Assembly (NCBI GenBank): GCA_038043445.1
Contig: JBBTBY010000020.1
Span: 1 to 41,096, forward strand
Reading direction: 5' to 3'
From: Spirochaetota bacterium
GTDB lineage: Bacteria > Spirochaetota > Brachyspiria > Brachyspirales > JACRPF01
DNA: 41,096 nt
In this document: piece after piece, positions 7,996 to 17,737 of the stretch
How positions within the stretch are numbered: the stretch's first letter is position 1
Layout: the number at the start of each line of letters is the position of its first letter
Position numbers and translations under genes: made by a program
The notes under the pieces: generated by a model
What the model saw: the letters and a program-made list of their open reading frames with translations, nothing else
What the model was told of the DNA's origin: nothing
Databases searched by the model: none

Positions 7996-8023
7996 TTGCA
8001 TTTTGCCCCCTTCGTGGTATACT
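7996..8023 (+). promoter_or_regulatory. Promoter of the WbpE-like gene
   Basis: TTGCAT (7996-8001), 16 bases, TATACT (8018-8023). Only 7 bases separate its -35 from the -35 of the divergent glmS promoter, so the two could compete or share a regulator. Confidence 0.6.
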
Positions 8024-8064
8024 CGATCCGCCGGGGAGAATACCTGTCCGGCAAGGACATACGC

Positions 8065-9168
8065 GTGGGCATGCAATTCGTCGATCTCGCACGGCAATAC
8101 CGGGAATACAAGGATGCCATCGATGCGAGCATTCGCGGCAACATCGAGCGGACATCGTTCATCGGCGGCGATGGAAAGAAACTTGAGGAAACGCTTGCTG
8201 CATATGTCGGCGTGAAGCACGGTATCGGCTGCGGTTCGGGGACCGATGCGCTCCTCCTGCCGCTCCTGGCCATCGGCATACAGCCCGGCGACGAAGTGAT
8301 AACGACGCCCTTTACCTTCATCGCCACCGCGGAGGTCATCGCCTTCATCGGGGCGAAACCGGTTTTTGTCGACATCGATGAATCGACGTACAACATCGAT
8401 GTGAAAAAGATCGAAGCGGCCGTCACGAAAAGAACAAAAGCGATGATCCCCGTGTCGCTGTACGGGCAGGCAGCCGATATGGACGCGATCAATGCGATCG
8501 CCGCAGAGCACAGGCTTGTCGTCATCGAGGATGCGGCCCAGTCGTTCGGCGCTGTGTACAAAGGGAGAAAGTCCTGTGCGCTGTCAGCCGTCGCGGCGAC
8601 ATCGTTCTTCCCGTCAAAGCCGCTCGGCGCGTACGGCGATGCCGGCATGGCGTTCACCAATGACGATGATATCGCTGCGAAAATGCGGAGCCTGCTCAAT
8701 CACGGGCAGACGGAACGCTATGTGCACAAGTATATCGGCCTTAATTTCCGTCTCGATTCGATACAAGCGGGTATACTTCTTGCCAAATTCGGCGGCTTCG
8801 AGAAGGAAGCGGAAAGCCGTGCGCGCATCGGAAAGCGCTACACCGAACTCCTCGCGGGTGCGCCGCTCATAACACCGAAACTCGCTCCGTATACCGACCG
8901 CTCCGTGTTCGCACAGTATTCGGTGCGCGTGAAGGGACGCGAGAAGGTCATTGCGCATCTGACATCGAAGGGGATACCCACCGCCGTCCATTATCCCATT
9001 CCCGTACATCTGCAGGAAGCGTACCGCACGAAGGAATACGGCGAAGGGTCGATGCCCGTGAGCGAAATGGTCGCCAGAGAGATAATGAGCGTGCCCATGC
9101 ACGCTTTCCTTACCGATGATGAACAGCGTACGGTGGCAGATGCGCTCCGCGAGGCGGTGACGGTATGA
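8065..9168 (+). CDS. wbpE: DegT/DnrJ/EryC1 sugar aminotransferase, WbpE-like
   Basis: PLP enzyme that transfers an amino group from glutamate to a 3-keto sugar nucleotide; close to WbpE, which acts on UDP-2-acetamido-3-keto-glucuronate. 367 aa. I chose GTG 8065 because AAGGA lies 7 bases upstream; ATG 8071 is the alternative, and the frame upstream runs through the promoter. Visible are QFVDLARQY at the start, GSGTDAL (58-64), the PLP-ring Asp in VVIEDAAQS (Asp156) and the Schiff-base Lys in FFPSKPLGAYGD (Lys185). It overlaps the next gene by 4 bases (ATGA). With glmS alongside, the UDP-GlcNAc branch is likely. No WbpA, B or D partner is in the window, so the exact substrate is inferred. Confidence 0.85.
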   Translation: MGMQFVDLARQYREYKDAIDASIRGNIERTSFIGGDGKKLEETLAAYVGVKHGIGCGSGTDALLLPLLAIGIQPGDEVITTPFTFIATAEVIAFIGAKPVFVDIDESTYNIDVKKIEAAVTKRTKAMIPVSLYGQAADMDAINAIAAEHRLVVIEDAAQSFGAVYKGRKSCALSAVAATSFFPSKPLGAYGDAGMAFTNDDDIAAKMRSLLNHGQTERYVHKYIGLNFRLDSIQAGILLAKFGGFEKEAESRARIGKRYTELLAGAPLITPKLAPYTDRSVFAQYSVRVKGREKVIAHLTSKGIPTAVHYPIPVHLQEAYRTKEYGEGSMPVSEMVAREIMSVPMHAFLTDDEQRTVADALREAVTV

Positions 9169-9902
9169 TGCGCATCATTGCACTTGTTCTTCTCTGCGGT
9201 ATCGCTCTCTTCGCAAAGCCGCTGGTGAAGAAAGCCGCGTCGGCCGCTCCCGATAATGCAACGGAAATGTATGCGCTTGAGCTCACGTATAACGGCAAAA
9301 GCGTCGGGGCGACACACGTGACCATAGAACATCCGCATCCGACCGCCGCCGATTACATCATCGAGATGTCGATGAAGGTGCCCGGCATGTTCCCCATCGC
9401 CCGTTCGGTGCGATACACGCTCACCAATGACCGCGACATGATGCATTACTACTGCAATTCGCAGATCGATTTTGCGTTCTATAAATACGTGCTCTATGCC
9501 ACCAATTTCGGATCAAAGGTCTATATGCGGAAAATATTCACCGGCGGGCTTGAGAACGAACGCTGGATACCGAAGAGCGAATTCGATTTCATCACCGGCA
9601 CCCATTACCGTGACTATCTCATCCCCGGCAGCATCGTGAGCCGCAGGATGCGCGTCCTTGACCTTGAAAGCTCGGAGCTCTATACCGCCGATTTCATGCT
9701 CTATTCGAACTATACGCGCATGGTCAACGGAAAAAAAACCGATATCTACGGCATGGCGATACGATCGGATTTTATCACGCAGGTGCTCGAGGTCATGACG
9801 AAGAACGAGGTGCCGCTTACGCTCGATATTTCCCTTCCTGTGCTCGGCATGGTCTACACAAAGCTCACCAATGCGTCGATAGGGCCCGTTACGAACGAGT
9901 AG
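9165..9902 (+). CDS. Exported protein, DUF3108-like
   Basis: 245 aa with signal MMRIIALVLLCGIALFAKPL, then a soluble beta-rich domain: LTYNGKSVGATHVTIEH (about 42-58), a middle WIPKSEFDFITG stretch, and SLPVLGMVYTKLTN near the end. The pattern resembles DUF3108-type periplasmic proteins, which resemble lipid-binding LolA/LppX folds. The call is tentative. Its ATG overlaps the WbpE-like stop by 4 bases, so the two are translationally coupled, which hints at a role in handling an envelope glycan or lipid. Confidence 0.6.
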   Translation: MMRIIALVLLCGIALFAKPLVKKAASAAPDNATEMYALELTYNGKSVGATHVTIEHPHPTAADYIIEMSMKVPGMFPIARSVRYTLTNDRDMMHYYCNSQIDFAFYKYVLYATNFGSKVYMRKIFTGGLENERWIPKSEFDFITGTHYRDYLIPGSIVSRRMRVLDLESSELYTADFMLYSNYTRMVNGKKTDIYGMAIRSDFITQVLEVMTKNEVPLTLDISLPVLGMVYTKLTNASIGPVTNE

Positions 9903-9924
9903 CGGCGGCGAAGGAGACATCCCC

Positions 9925-10113
9925 ATGGAATGTTCGATACAGAAGAACGCGAAGGATTGTTCGTGCACCTACCCCTGCTCACGCAAGGGAAAATGCTGCG
10001 ACTGTGTGTCGTATCATAATGAGCGCGGGGAGATACCCGGCTGTTTTTTCAGCAAGGCCGGTGAACGGAGCTATGACCGATCATTGGATGCGCTTGTACG
10101 CGACCGCGCGTAG
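9925..10113 (+). CDS. Small Cys-rich protein, DUF6485-like
   Basis: 62 aa with AAGGAGA before the ATG. It has seven Cys in the pattern MECSIQ, CSCTYPCSRKGKCCDCV and GCFFSK, followed by ERSYDRSLDALVRD. This matches the short DUF6485 proteins of anaerobes, which probably bind a metal such as zinc or an iron-sulfur cluster through the Cys set. It follows the DUF3108-like gene by 22 bases in the same direction. Its stop codon is at the edge of the hairpin element. Function is not known. Confidence 0.75.
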   Translation: MECSIQKNAKDCSCTYPCSRKGKCCDCVSYHNERGEIPGCFFSKAGERSYDRSLDALVRDRA

Positions 10114-10145
10114 CGGCTTCGCCGCCAGGCAGCGCCCTTCGGGCG
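10113..10145. repeat. Paired hairpin element between convergent genes, copy 2
   Basis: GCGGC-TTC-GCCGC (10113-10125) followed by CGCCC-TTC-GGGCG (10133-10145), then further GC-rich repeats to about 10181. It is the inverted counterpart of 5970-6003 and lies between the 3' ends of the DUF6485 gene and the transglutaminase gene. Confidence 0.6.
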
Positions 10146-10202
10146 TACGCATAGACGCAGCGAAGCGCGAGGCGTAGCCGCAATATCGTTCCCTTCGCCC
10201 CT

Positions 10203-13130
10203 CTACTTCCACTGAGCGAGCTTCGCGATCTCGCCTTCACTTAAGGCCTTCTCGAACACGCGCACATCGTCGAGCGTCCCAAGGAAATACGTTTCCCCGT
10301 CCCCGCGGCCGATGCGGAGCGCTCCCGTGCCCTCGGAGCGTTCACCCGAAAGCGTGCCGGATGCGGCGAGTGTGCCGTCGATATACACGGCGATCGTATT
10401 GCCGTTCACAACAGCGGCCGCATGCATCCATTTCCCGCGCTCGACATCCTTCGTTGTCGCGCGCTTCCCGCTGTTCGCATCGCTCACGCCGAAGGATACG
10501 GCCCCGGTGGGCGTTACGCCGAGTATGAACTCATAGCCGCCGCCGTCGGGGGCAAGCGTCTTCGAGAATATCATGCGCGGTCTGTTCTCCGCATCCGTGC
10601 CGATGAGGCACCAGGTGCTGATCGTAAAATCTCCCTTAATAGCGGTAAGCGGTGTTTCGATGAAGTCGCCTGAGCCGCTGAACGCATACGCGCCGCCCCT
10701 GCCGAGACGATCGGGAGCGGGTGCGGCCCCGCGGACTACGCCCATCGGTGCGAACTGCTTGCCGGAGGCATCGACACGGCGGAAGGGATAATACGTCGTC
10801 GTGACGAGATTATCCGGGTACCCGCCCTCACGGTAGAGCTTGTCCGCTTCGACCGACGGCAGTGCATCCGCAAAGATGCGTATGTCATCGAGTATGCCGC
10901 GGTAGTACATCGTTTCCCCGAACGCATTGCCGATGACAAGATGACTGTGCTCGCCGCCGCTCGCGTTCTTCCGGTACGCCTTCGCCGCTTCCGGCGTGCC
11001 GTTGACGACGAAGGTATAGGTCATCTTCTGCGCATCGCGGATGAGGACGATATGCGTCCATTTGTCCGCCGGTACCGACGTATCCGAGGAGACCATCGTC
11101 TTCTCGCCGAGGGCGCTCTCATGCACGGCGAGGAGTTTCCCGCTTCGGATGTAGAGCCCCCAGAGCGCATTGTCCTTCTCGAGCTTGCCGTTCCCCTTGA
11201 ACGTTGCGAGTGCGGTAAGCCCGTCGACGGAGGCGGGCTTCACCCAGAGCGATATGCTCACGCTCCCGGTTATCGAGTTCCCGCCGCGTTCCTTCGGCAC
11301 CAGTATCGAATCGTCCGTACCGTCGAAATTGACCGCGCATACGCGGCGGCCGAAGCGGTCGATGGCCATTGCGGGTGAGCCGGATATCTCCACTTTATTC
11401 TTGTACGAGCTCTGGTCGCGGCCGGTTGCGTCGAAGGATTGATAGAGTATCGGTTCGAAGGTCTTTATCGGCGGGCGTTTTTCCTTTTTGGTCGCATCGT
11501 ACCGTATGGTATAGGTAAAGAGGAATTTCCACTCCTTCGTTCCCTTCTGGCGTGCCCACACATGCATGAGATAGTCGCCCATGGCGGGGAGCGCAACGGC
11601 GATGCTGTGTCTGCCGTTCTCCGCTTTGTATGTACCCCACTGTGTTTTCTTCTCGCCCGTTCTGATGAGATTGTGGGTGAGCTCGGTGTCCGCGCGCGAT
11701 GTGAAGATGAATTCCTCCTTCCCGTCGGAATCGACCTTGAGGAATTGATGGCTGAATTCCGCCACGTTCATGCCGAGCGCGGCGAGCGTATCGGACATGG
11801 GTATGCGCTCGCGCACTTCCACCTCGCCGAGTACCGCGAAGTTCTTCGATTCATAGTCCCCCACGGCGAGCCTTGGCTGAAGGAGCTGATAGCGTTCGTA
11901 TTTCGGATAATGATAGTTCTGTCGAATCATGAGCTTGGGGTGCGTGAAGAACATATGCCAGGTCGCATCGAGCACGCGCCAGACACCGTCGGCCATGACG
12001 AGCGAATAGGCGTGCGCGCCGTCGTGTGAGAGCACCCATTTCGCGCGCATGCCCATGGCGGTGGCGAGCTCATGGAAGAGCTTCGAGTAACCGTCGCACT
12101 GCGTCACGCGCGACTTGAATATCTGGTTCACCTCGCGCGGCCCCTCGCGCACATACGTGAGATTGAGCTGCTCCCACTTGAATATCGCGCGGGCCTTCTC
12201 GCGTTCATTGCGTGCGCCCTTCATGAAGTACGCTGCGAGCGACGCTATGGTCGATTCGACATCCTTGGGCGTCTTCTTCACATGATCGTCGATGTAGGTG
12301 TAATCGTATTCGTAATCGGCGGCGATGAGCTCTTCCGTCGGCATGGCAGACCCGAGGAAGAAGCGTTTCTCATATTCCTCATCCGACAATGTCTGCTTTG
12401 CGTAGAAATTCACGGTGAAGAGCGTCTGGAATTCCGATTCGCTCCGCAATCGTGCGCGTATCGAAACAGCATGCAGGCCTGTTTCGATGAACCGAAGATC
12501 GAAATATCGCTTCCCGTCCAGCTGATACACGAAGCCGCCTTCGCGCTCGCTGTAGTAGCTTATCTGCGGCGTCTCGAATTCGATGTCGTCCTTCGCCGTT
12601 ATGATGACGCGTGCGGTGCCGTCGCATACGACGGAGCTTTCCTTTATGTTGACATCGGACGGCGTGAATCCCAGGCGGGAGAACGCCTTGGTGAAGCTGA
12701 GCGGTGTCGATGCGCCGGCGCGGCCCAATGCATCGGCGGCCTCTTCGTCGCTTACCGTCTTGGTGACCTTGATGACATAATAGAAAACACCGTTGTAGGT
12801 GGAATTCTTCTGCTTGGAAGCGAACACCCAGACGGTGTATGTCCCCGCGTTCCTGGCGAAGAAGGTGAGCGTATGTTTTCCGTCGCTCGATGCGAGATTG
12901 ACGGTAGCGCCCGGGGGGCTTTCCCTTGATGCGTTCGCCATGAGATACGTCGACGGCGAGCATGAGAACGATGCGGTGAATATATTATCCGCCGTTACCT
13001 CGGCGTTCTGTTCCGTGAAGCTTTCGATGGAGAACTCATGCTGCCGGAAGAAGTTGTTCTGCTGTACCGGCCGTGCGAACACGATGCCGATGGAAGCGAT
13101 GACGACAAGGACCGTTCGAAGTATGCGCAT
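10203..13130 (-). CDS. Exported transglutaminase-like protein with two LamG domains
   Basis: 975 aa with signal MRILRTVLVVIASIGIVFA. Two N-terminal beta domains are followed by a transglutaminase-like core (about 300-390): catalytic Cys345 in TQCDGYS, His in GAHAYSLV and Asp in RVLDATWH. Next come an Ig-like stretch and two concanavalin/LamG domains (about 555-760 and 770-970; VNFDGTDDSI, SISLWVKP, DDIRIFADAL, then FSGSGDFIETP, DDVRVFEKAL). The core resembles the KY/kyphoscoliosis peptidase type. GGAG lies before the ATG. It is probably an extracellular or periplasmic protease or cross-linker that binds glycan through LamG. It has its own promoter and stands alone on the minus strand, convergent with the gene set ending at 10113. 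Confidence 0.85.
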   Translation of the reverse strand: MRILRTVLVVIASIGIVFARPVQQNNFFRQHEFSIESFTEQNAEVTADNIFTASFSCSPSTYLMANASRESPPGATVNLASSDGKHTLTFFARNAGTYTVWVFASKQKNSTYNGVFYYVIKVTKTVSDEEAADALGRAGASTPLSFTKAFSRLGFTPSDVNIKESSVVCDGTARVIITAKDDIEFETPQISYYSEREGGFVYQLDGKRYFDLRFIETGLHAVSIRARLRSESEFQTLFTVNFYAKQTLSDEEYEKRFFLGSAMPTEELIAADYEYDYTYIDDHVKKTPKDVESTIASLAAYFMKGARNEREKARAIFKWEQLNLTYVREGPREVNQIFKSRVTQCDGYSKLFHELATAMGMRAKWVLSHDGAHAYSLVMADGVWRVLDATWHMFFTHPKLMIRQNYHYPKYERYQLLQPRLAVGDYESKNFAVLGEVEVRERIPMSDTLAALGMNVAEFSHQFLKVDSDGKEEFIFTSRADTELTHNLIRTGEKKTQWGTYKAENGRHSIAVALPAMGDYLMHVWARQKGTKEWKFLFTYTIRYDATKKEKRPPIKTFEPILYQSFDATGRDQSSYKNKVEISGSPAMAIDRFGRRVCAVNFDGTDDSILVPKERGGNSITGSVSISLWVKPASVDGLTALATFKGNGKLEKDNALWGLYIRSGKLLAVHESALGEKTMVSSDTSVPADKWTHIVLIRDAQKMTYTFVVNGTPEAAKAYRKNASGGEHSHLVIGNAFGETMYYRGILDDIRIFADALPSVEADKLYREGGYPDNLVTTTYYPFRRVDASGKQFAPMGVVRGAAPAPDRLGRGGAYAFSGSGDFIETPLTAIKGDFTISTWCLIGTDAENRPRMIFSKTLAPDGGGYEFILGVTPTGAVSFGVSDANSGKRATTKDVERGKWMHAAAVVNGNTIAVYIDGTLAASGTLSGERSEGTGALRIGRGDGETYFLGTLDDVRVFEKALSEGEIAKLAQWK

Positions 13131-13176
13131 AGCGAACTCCGGTGAAAGGATTTGAAATCGCCAGACTTGTCCTTAT

Positions 13177-13204
13177 AGTATAGGCTATTTCATGGGGGAA
13201 TCAA
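13177..13204 (-). promoter_or_regulatory. Promoter of the transglutaminase/LamG gene
   Basis: Minus strand TTGATT (13204-13199), 16 bases, TATACT (13182-13177); the leader to the ATG at 13130 is about 40 bases. Confidence 0.5.
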
Positions 13205-13277
13205 GTCATGGCGCGCAGCGCTTTGCGTGATGACGGGCTGCCGCGAAACGCATCGCCGCGTCCGCCGAAAAATGCGC

Positions 13278-13305
13278 TTGCAATCGGCGATATGCACTAT
13301 ATAAT
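13278..13305 (+). promoter_or_regulatory. Promoter of carB
   Basis: TTGCAA (13278-13283), 16 bases, TATAAT (13300-13305). It lies inside the upstream extension of the carB frame, which argues for the GTG start at 13358. Confidence 0.6.
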
Positions 13306-13357
13306 GCCCTCCCGACTTGACAATCATATCGATCTTTGCCCCCCAACGGATACCCAC

Positions 13358-16300
13358 GTGCCAAAAAGAAAAGATATCAATAAGATCCTCATCATCGGGG
13401 CCGGGCCTATCGTCATCGGCCAGGCGTGTGAATTCGACTATTCCGGTTCGCAGGCATGCAAGGCCATACGCGAAGAGGGCTACAAGGTCATCCTCGTCAA
13501 TTCCAATCCCGCCACCATCATGACCGACCCGGAAATGGCGGACGCCACCTACATAGAACCGATAACGCCGGAATTCGTCGAGAAGATAATCGCCAAGGAG
13601 CGCCCGGATGCGCTCCTCCCCACCGTAGGCGGGCAGACGGCGCTCAACACGGCGAGCGCGCTTTTCGAAAGCGGTGTGCTCAAGAAATACGGCGTGGAGA
13701 TGATCGGTGCGAACTATGCCGCCATCAAGAAGGCCGAGGACCGCGACGAGTTCAAGAAGGCCATGCAGAAGATAGGCCTCGGGATGACCGAGAGCGTGTA
13801 TGTGAAGACGTTCGATGAGGCGATGGAGATAACGAAGAAGATACCCTTCCCGCTCATCATCCGTCCCTCGTACACGCTCGGCGGTTCGGGCGGTTCCATC
13901 GCCTATAACATGGAAGAGTATCGTCTCCTCGCACGCCGCGCGCTCGATGAATCGCCGGTGCATGAGGCGATGATAGAAGAGTCCATCATCGGCTGGAAGG
14001 AATACGAGCTTGAGGTGATGCGTGATAAGCTCGATAACGTCGTCATCATCTGTTCGATAGAGAACTTCGATCCCATCGGCATTCACACCGGCGACTCGGT
14101 GACGGTGGCGCCGCAGCAGACATTGTCGGACACGCAGTATCAGAAGCTCCGCGATCATTCGGTGGCCGTCATACGCGAGATAGGCGTCGATACCGGCGGC
14201 TCGAACATTCAGTTCGCCGTCAATCAGTACACGGGAGAGATCAAGGTCATTGAGATGAACCCGCGCGTGTCGCGCTCATCCGCGCTCGCGTCCAAGGCCA
14301 CGGGATTCCCCATCGCGAAGATCGCGGCGAAGCTCGCCGTGGGCTACACGCTCGATGAGATACCCAATGACATCACCCGCGAGACGCCGGCGTCCTTTGA
14401 GCCGACGATAGACTACTGCGTGGTGAAGATCCCGCGGTTCGCGTTCGAGAAATTCAAGGGTGCGAAGGATACGCTCGGCATACAGATGAAAAGTGTCGGC
14501 GAGACGATGTCCATCGGGCGCACGTTCAAGGAAGCGCTCCAGAAGGGATGCCGATCGCTCGAGATAAAGAAAGACGGCCTTGACGGCATGTTCCTCAACT
14601 ATGAGAACAAGAACATCGTCCCTGACATAGAGAAGCCCGCGCTCATCGAGAAGCTCAAGCAGTATCTCACCTCGGCGAATTACAATCGTCTTTTCTATAT
14701 AAAGGATGCGATGCAGCTGGGCCTTTCCATCGACGAGATCTACGATCTCACCAAGATAGACAAATGGTTCCTGTTCAATATGAAGGAGATCATCGATTTC
14801 GAAGGGACGCTCAAAGGCCATCTCAGGAAAATAGACCGCGACACATTGCTCCGCGCCAAGCAGATGGGGTTCTCCGATAAACAGCTGGCATATCTGACGA
14901 ACACCAATGAGCGCGAGGTGCGCGAGTACCGCAAGTCGCTTTCGATACTGCCGACGTACAAGCTCGTCGATACCTGCGGCGGCGAATTCGAGGCGAGGAC
15001 GCCGTACTACTATTCGACCTACGATGTCGAGGATGAGATCGTCGAGCTTGCCGGTAATAAGAAAGAAAAGGTCATCATACTCGGCGGCGGACCCAACCGC
15101 ATCGGGCAGGGGATCGAATTCGATTACTGCTGCGTGCATGCCGTGTTCGCGTTGAAGAAGCTCGGCTATGAAACGATAATGATAAACTCGAACCCGGAAA
15201 CGGTATCGACCGACTACGACACATCGGATAAATTGTATTTTGAGCCGCTCACGCTCGAGGATGTGCTCAATATCGTCGAGAAGGAAAAGCCCAAGGGCGT
15301 GGTGATACAGTTGGGCGGTCAGACGCCGCTCAATCTCGCGCTCAAGCTCGAAGCGCACGGCGTTCCGATACTCGGCACATCGCCCACATCAATCGATATC
15401 GCGGAAGACCGCGACAAATTCAAAGAGCTCATCGAGAAGAACAAATTCCTCCAGCCGAAGAACGATACCGCGTATTCCGCGGAGCAGGCGCTCAAGATCG
15501 CCAATCACATCGGCTATCCTGTCGTCGTGCGGCCGTCATACGTGCTCGGCGGACGCGCCATGCAAATAGTGTACGCGGACGCGGAGCTAAAGGATTACAT
15601 GACGCATGCCATCATGGCATCGCCGGAACACCCCATCCTTATCGATAAATATCTTGAGATGGCCACCGAGATAGACGTTGACGCGGTATGCGACGGGGAG
15701 AACGTCATCGTCGCCGGCGTCATGGAACATATCGAAGAGGCGGGCATACACTCGGGAGACAGCGCCTGTGTGCTGCCGGCGTACACGCTCACCAAAGAGG
15801 TCATCGCGCTCATAGAAAAGCAGACGACGCTCATCGCGAAGGACCTCAAGGTCATAGGCCTCATCAATATACAGTTCGCGCTCAAGGACGGAGACCTCTA
15901 CTTCCTCGAAGTGAACCCCCGCGCCTCGCGTACGGTGCCCTTCGTGTCGAAGGCGACGGGCATTCCCTGGGCGAAGGTCGCCGCGAACGTCATGGTGGGC
16001 AAAAAACTTTCCTCGCTCGACCTTCCGCCGGTGAATATGCGCTATGTATCGGTGAAGGAAGCGGTGCTCCCGTTCAATAAATTCCCCGAAGTGGACATCA
16101 TACTCGGGCCGGAAATGCGCTCAACCGGCGAGGTCATGGGCATCGATGTGTCCTTCGGCGTAAGCTTTACGAAATCGCAGATAGCGGCCAATCAGGCATT
16201 GCCGTTCAAAGGGAGCGCCTTCATCAGCCTGAAAGAAAAGAACCGCGAATTCCTCCTCAATCACGTGAAGCTCCTTGCGGAGCTCGGCTTCAAGATTCTT

Positions 16301-16630
16301 GCCACCGAAGGCACGCAGAAGCATTTCGCGGCCAACGGCATACCCGCGGAAATAGTGCCGAAGTACAGCGATGCGGTACGGCCGAACATCGTCGATAAGA
16401 TAATCAACGGCGAAGTGTCCATTGTCTTTAACACACCCATCGGCAAGGGCGCGCATGACGACGATATACCCATACGCCGAGCCGCGGTGAACAATCGCGT
16501 GCCGTGCGTGACGACGATACCGGGCATCATCGCGTCAATAGAGGGGATAGCGCAGGCGAAGAAGACGGATATGGTCGTGCGGAGTCTTCAGGAGATACAT
16601 GGGGATATATTGGGGAAGATAACGATATAA
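13358..16630 (+). CDS. carB: Carbamoyl-phosphate synthase large subunit
   Basis: Makes carbamoyl phosphate from ammonia (passed on by CarA), bicarbonate and two ATP, for pyrimidines and arginine. 1090 aa from GTG 13358, which gives the family start [20 protein letters not shown]. Earlier codons in frame overlap the promoter. It has two homologous synthetase halves: the first with [25 protein letters not shown] and an ATP-grasp with [11 protein letters not shown]; the second from about 565 with [17 protein letters not shown] and [11 protein letters not shown]. Oligomerisation lies between them, and a C-terminal MGS-like allosteric domain starts at about 945 ([17 protein letters not shown]). 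The small subunit carA is not in the window. The GH43 lipoprotein follows closely in the same direction. Confidence 0.97.
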   Translation: MPKRKDINKILIIGAGPIVIGQACEFDYSGSQACKAIREEGYKVILVNSNPATIMTDPEMADATYIEPITPEFVEKIIAKERPDALLPTVGGQTALNTASALFESGVLKKYGVEMIGANYAAIKKAEDRDEFKKAMQKIGLGMTESVYVKTFDEAMEITKKIPFPLIIRPSYTLGGSGGSIAYNMEEYRLLARRALDESPVHEAMIEESIIGWKEYELEVMRDKLDNVVIICSIENFDPIGIHTGDSVTVAPQQTLSDTQYQKLRDHSVAVIREIGVDTGGSNIQFAVNQYTGEIKVIEMNPRVSRSSALASKATGFPIAKIAAKLAVGYTLDEIPNDITRETPASFEPTIDYCVVKIPRFAFEKFKGAKDTLGIQMKSVGETMSIGRTFKEALQKGCRSLEIKKDGLDGMFLNYENKNIVPDIEKPALIEKLKQYLTSANYNRLFYIKDAMQLGLSIDEIYDLTKIDKWFLFNMKEIIDFEGTLKGHLRKIDRDTLLRAKQMGFSDKQLAYLTNTNEREVREYRKSLSILPTYKLVDTCGGEFEARTPYYYSTYDVEDEIVELAGNKKEKVIILGGGPNRIGQGIEFDYCCVHAVFALKKLGYETIMINSNPETVSTDYDTSDKLYFEPLTLEDVLNIVEKEKPKGVVIQLGGQTPLNLALKLEAHGVPILGTSPTSIDIAEDRDKFKELIEKNKFLQPKNDTAYSAEQALKIANHIGYPVVVRPSYVLGGRAMQIVYADAELKDYMTHAIMASPEHPILIDKYLEMATEIDVDAVCDGENVIVAGVMEHIEEAGIHSGDSACVLPAYTLTKEVIALIEKQTTLIAKDLKVIGLINIQFALKDGDLYFLEVNPRASRTVPFVSKATGIPWAKVAANVMVGKKLSSLDLPPVNMRYVSVKEAVLPFNKFPEVDIILGPEMRSTGEVMGIDVSFGVSFTKSQIAANQALPFKGSAFISLKEKNREFLLNHVKLLAELGFKILATEGTQKHFAANGIPAEIVPKYSDAVRPNIVDKIINGEVSIVFNTPIGKGAHDDDIPIRRAAVNNRVPCVTTIPGIIASIEGIAQAKKTDMVVRSLQEIHGDILGKITI

Positions 16631-16654
16631 GTGAAAAAAGGTTTTTGGGGATTG

Positions 16655-17677
16655 ATGAAAAAGAATTGCATTTCAAATCCGCTTGTTCCCCTCGTATCAG
16701 CGATAATGATGCTGTTCGTTATCTTGTCTTCGTGCGATTATCCGGCTTATATAAAGCCGGGGATGTTCATGAACCCGATCAATCATGGTGCCGACCCATG
16801 GATGACCTATTACGAGGGGAATTATTATCTTTCCACAACGCAGGATGATTCAATACGGATATGGAAGGCACCGACACTCGCGTTGCTGGGCATTGTAAGT
16901 CCGGTGACGGTATGGCGGGATGATGACCCAAGCCGTTCGCGCGGCATGTGGGCGCCGGAATTCCATTTCATAAGCAATCGCTGGTACCTGTACTATACCG
17001 CGACAACGAGCGACAACAGCGACGATGATCACCGTATGTATGTGCTCGAAAGCACCGGTACCGATCCGCTCGGGCCGTACAGCTACAAGGGCCGCCTCTT
17101 CGACCCGGCGAACGATAATTATGCTATCGACGGAACCGTCTTTCAAAAACCCGACGGTACGCTGTATTTTCTCTGGGCGGCTCGCCCGGGGCATGTCATA
17201 ACGATCGCGCAAATGGCGAATCCCTGGACATTGACGGGCAATGGTGTCGTGCTCCCGGCATCGGGATTCGGGTGCACGGAGGTCCGCGAAGCGCCCGTTG
17301 TCTTGAAGCGTAACGGCAGCCTGTTCCTTGTCTATTCTGCATGCGATACCGGCGGACCGGATTATAAGCTCGGCATGCTGGTGGCGAATGAAAATGCCGA
17401 TGTGATGAACACTAATTCCTGGCTGCAGTATCCGGTCCCCGTTTTTGAGAGGAACGATGCGAACGGCGTTTTTGCCCCCGGACATAACGGGTTCTTCCGC
17501 TCGCCGGATGGTGCCGAGGATTGGATCGTCTACCTTGCAAAGACGACTTCGGTCTACACCTACGGAGGCAGAACGACGCGCGCGCAGAAATTCACCTGGA
17601 ATTCCGATGGTACACCAAACTTCGGGTCGCCGCTCCCGCTGCATACATTGCAGCATGAACCATCTGGGACCCGTTAG
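16655..17677 (+). CDS. GH43-type glycoside hydrolase lipoprotein
   Basis: 340 aa from ATG 16655, chosen over GTG 16631 (which abuts the carB stop) because GGGGA precedes it and the signal is then standard. The lipobox is VILSSC with Cys27. A five-bladed propeller of the GH43 type follows: base Asp47 in GADPWM, then MWAPEFHFISNRWYLYYTA, the modulating Asp in IDGTVFQKPDG, and the acid Glu in TEVREAPVVLK. These enzymes cut arabinose- or xylose-containing side chains of plant polysaccharides. Asp follows the lipid Cys, which in enterobacteria means inner-membrane retention; the rule may not hold here. It is probably transcribed with carB and the barrel-like gene downstream, an unexpected pairing. 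Confidence 0.85.
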   Translation: MKKNCISNPLVPLVSAIMMLFVILSSCDYPAYIKPGMFMNPINHGADPWMTYYEGNYYLSTTQDDSIRIWKAPTLALLGIVSPVTVWRDDDPSRSRGMWAPEFHFISNRWYLYYTATTSDNSDDDHRMYVLESTGTDPLGPYSYKGRLFDPANDNYAIDGTVFQKPDGTLYFLWAARPGHVITIAQMANPWTLTGNGVVLPASGFGCTEVREAPVVLKRNGSLFLVYSACDTGGPDYKLGMLVANENADVMNTNSWLQYPVPVFERNDANGVFAPGHNGFFRSPDGAEDWIVYLAKTTSVYTYGGRTTRAQKFTWNSDGTPNFGSPLPLHTLQHEPSGTR

Positions 17678-17737
17678 ATGTTCATTCGCATGCAAGCAGC
17701 AAGAGCGATAGAGGGGATGAAGGGGAGCGGATAACGT

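Noticed and set aside
6360-8186. 608-codon plus-strand frame opposite glmS
   Set aside because: It is the antisense shadow of glmS in GC-rich DNA. It lacks family motifs, crosses the glmS promoter region and has an unlikely Arg/His-rich composition.
13208-13357. Upstream extension of carB
   Set aside because: The TATAAT/TTGCAA promoter lies inside it, and family alignment starts at GTG 13358.
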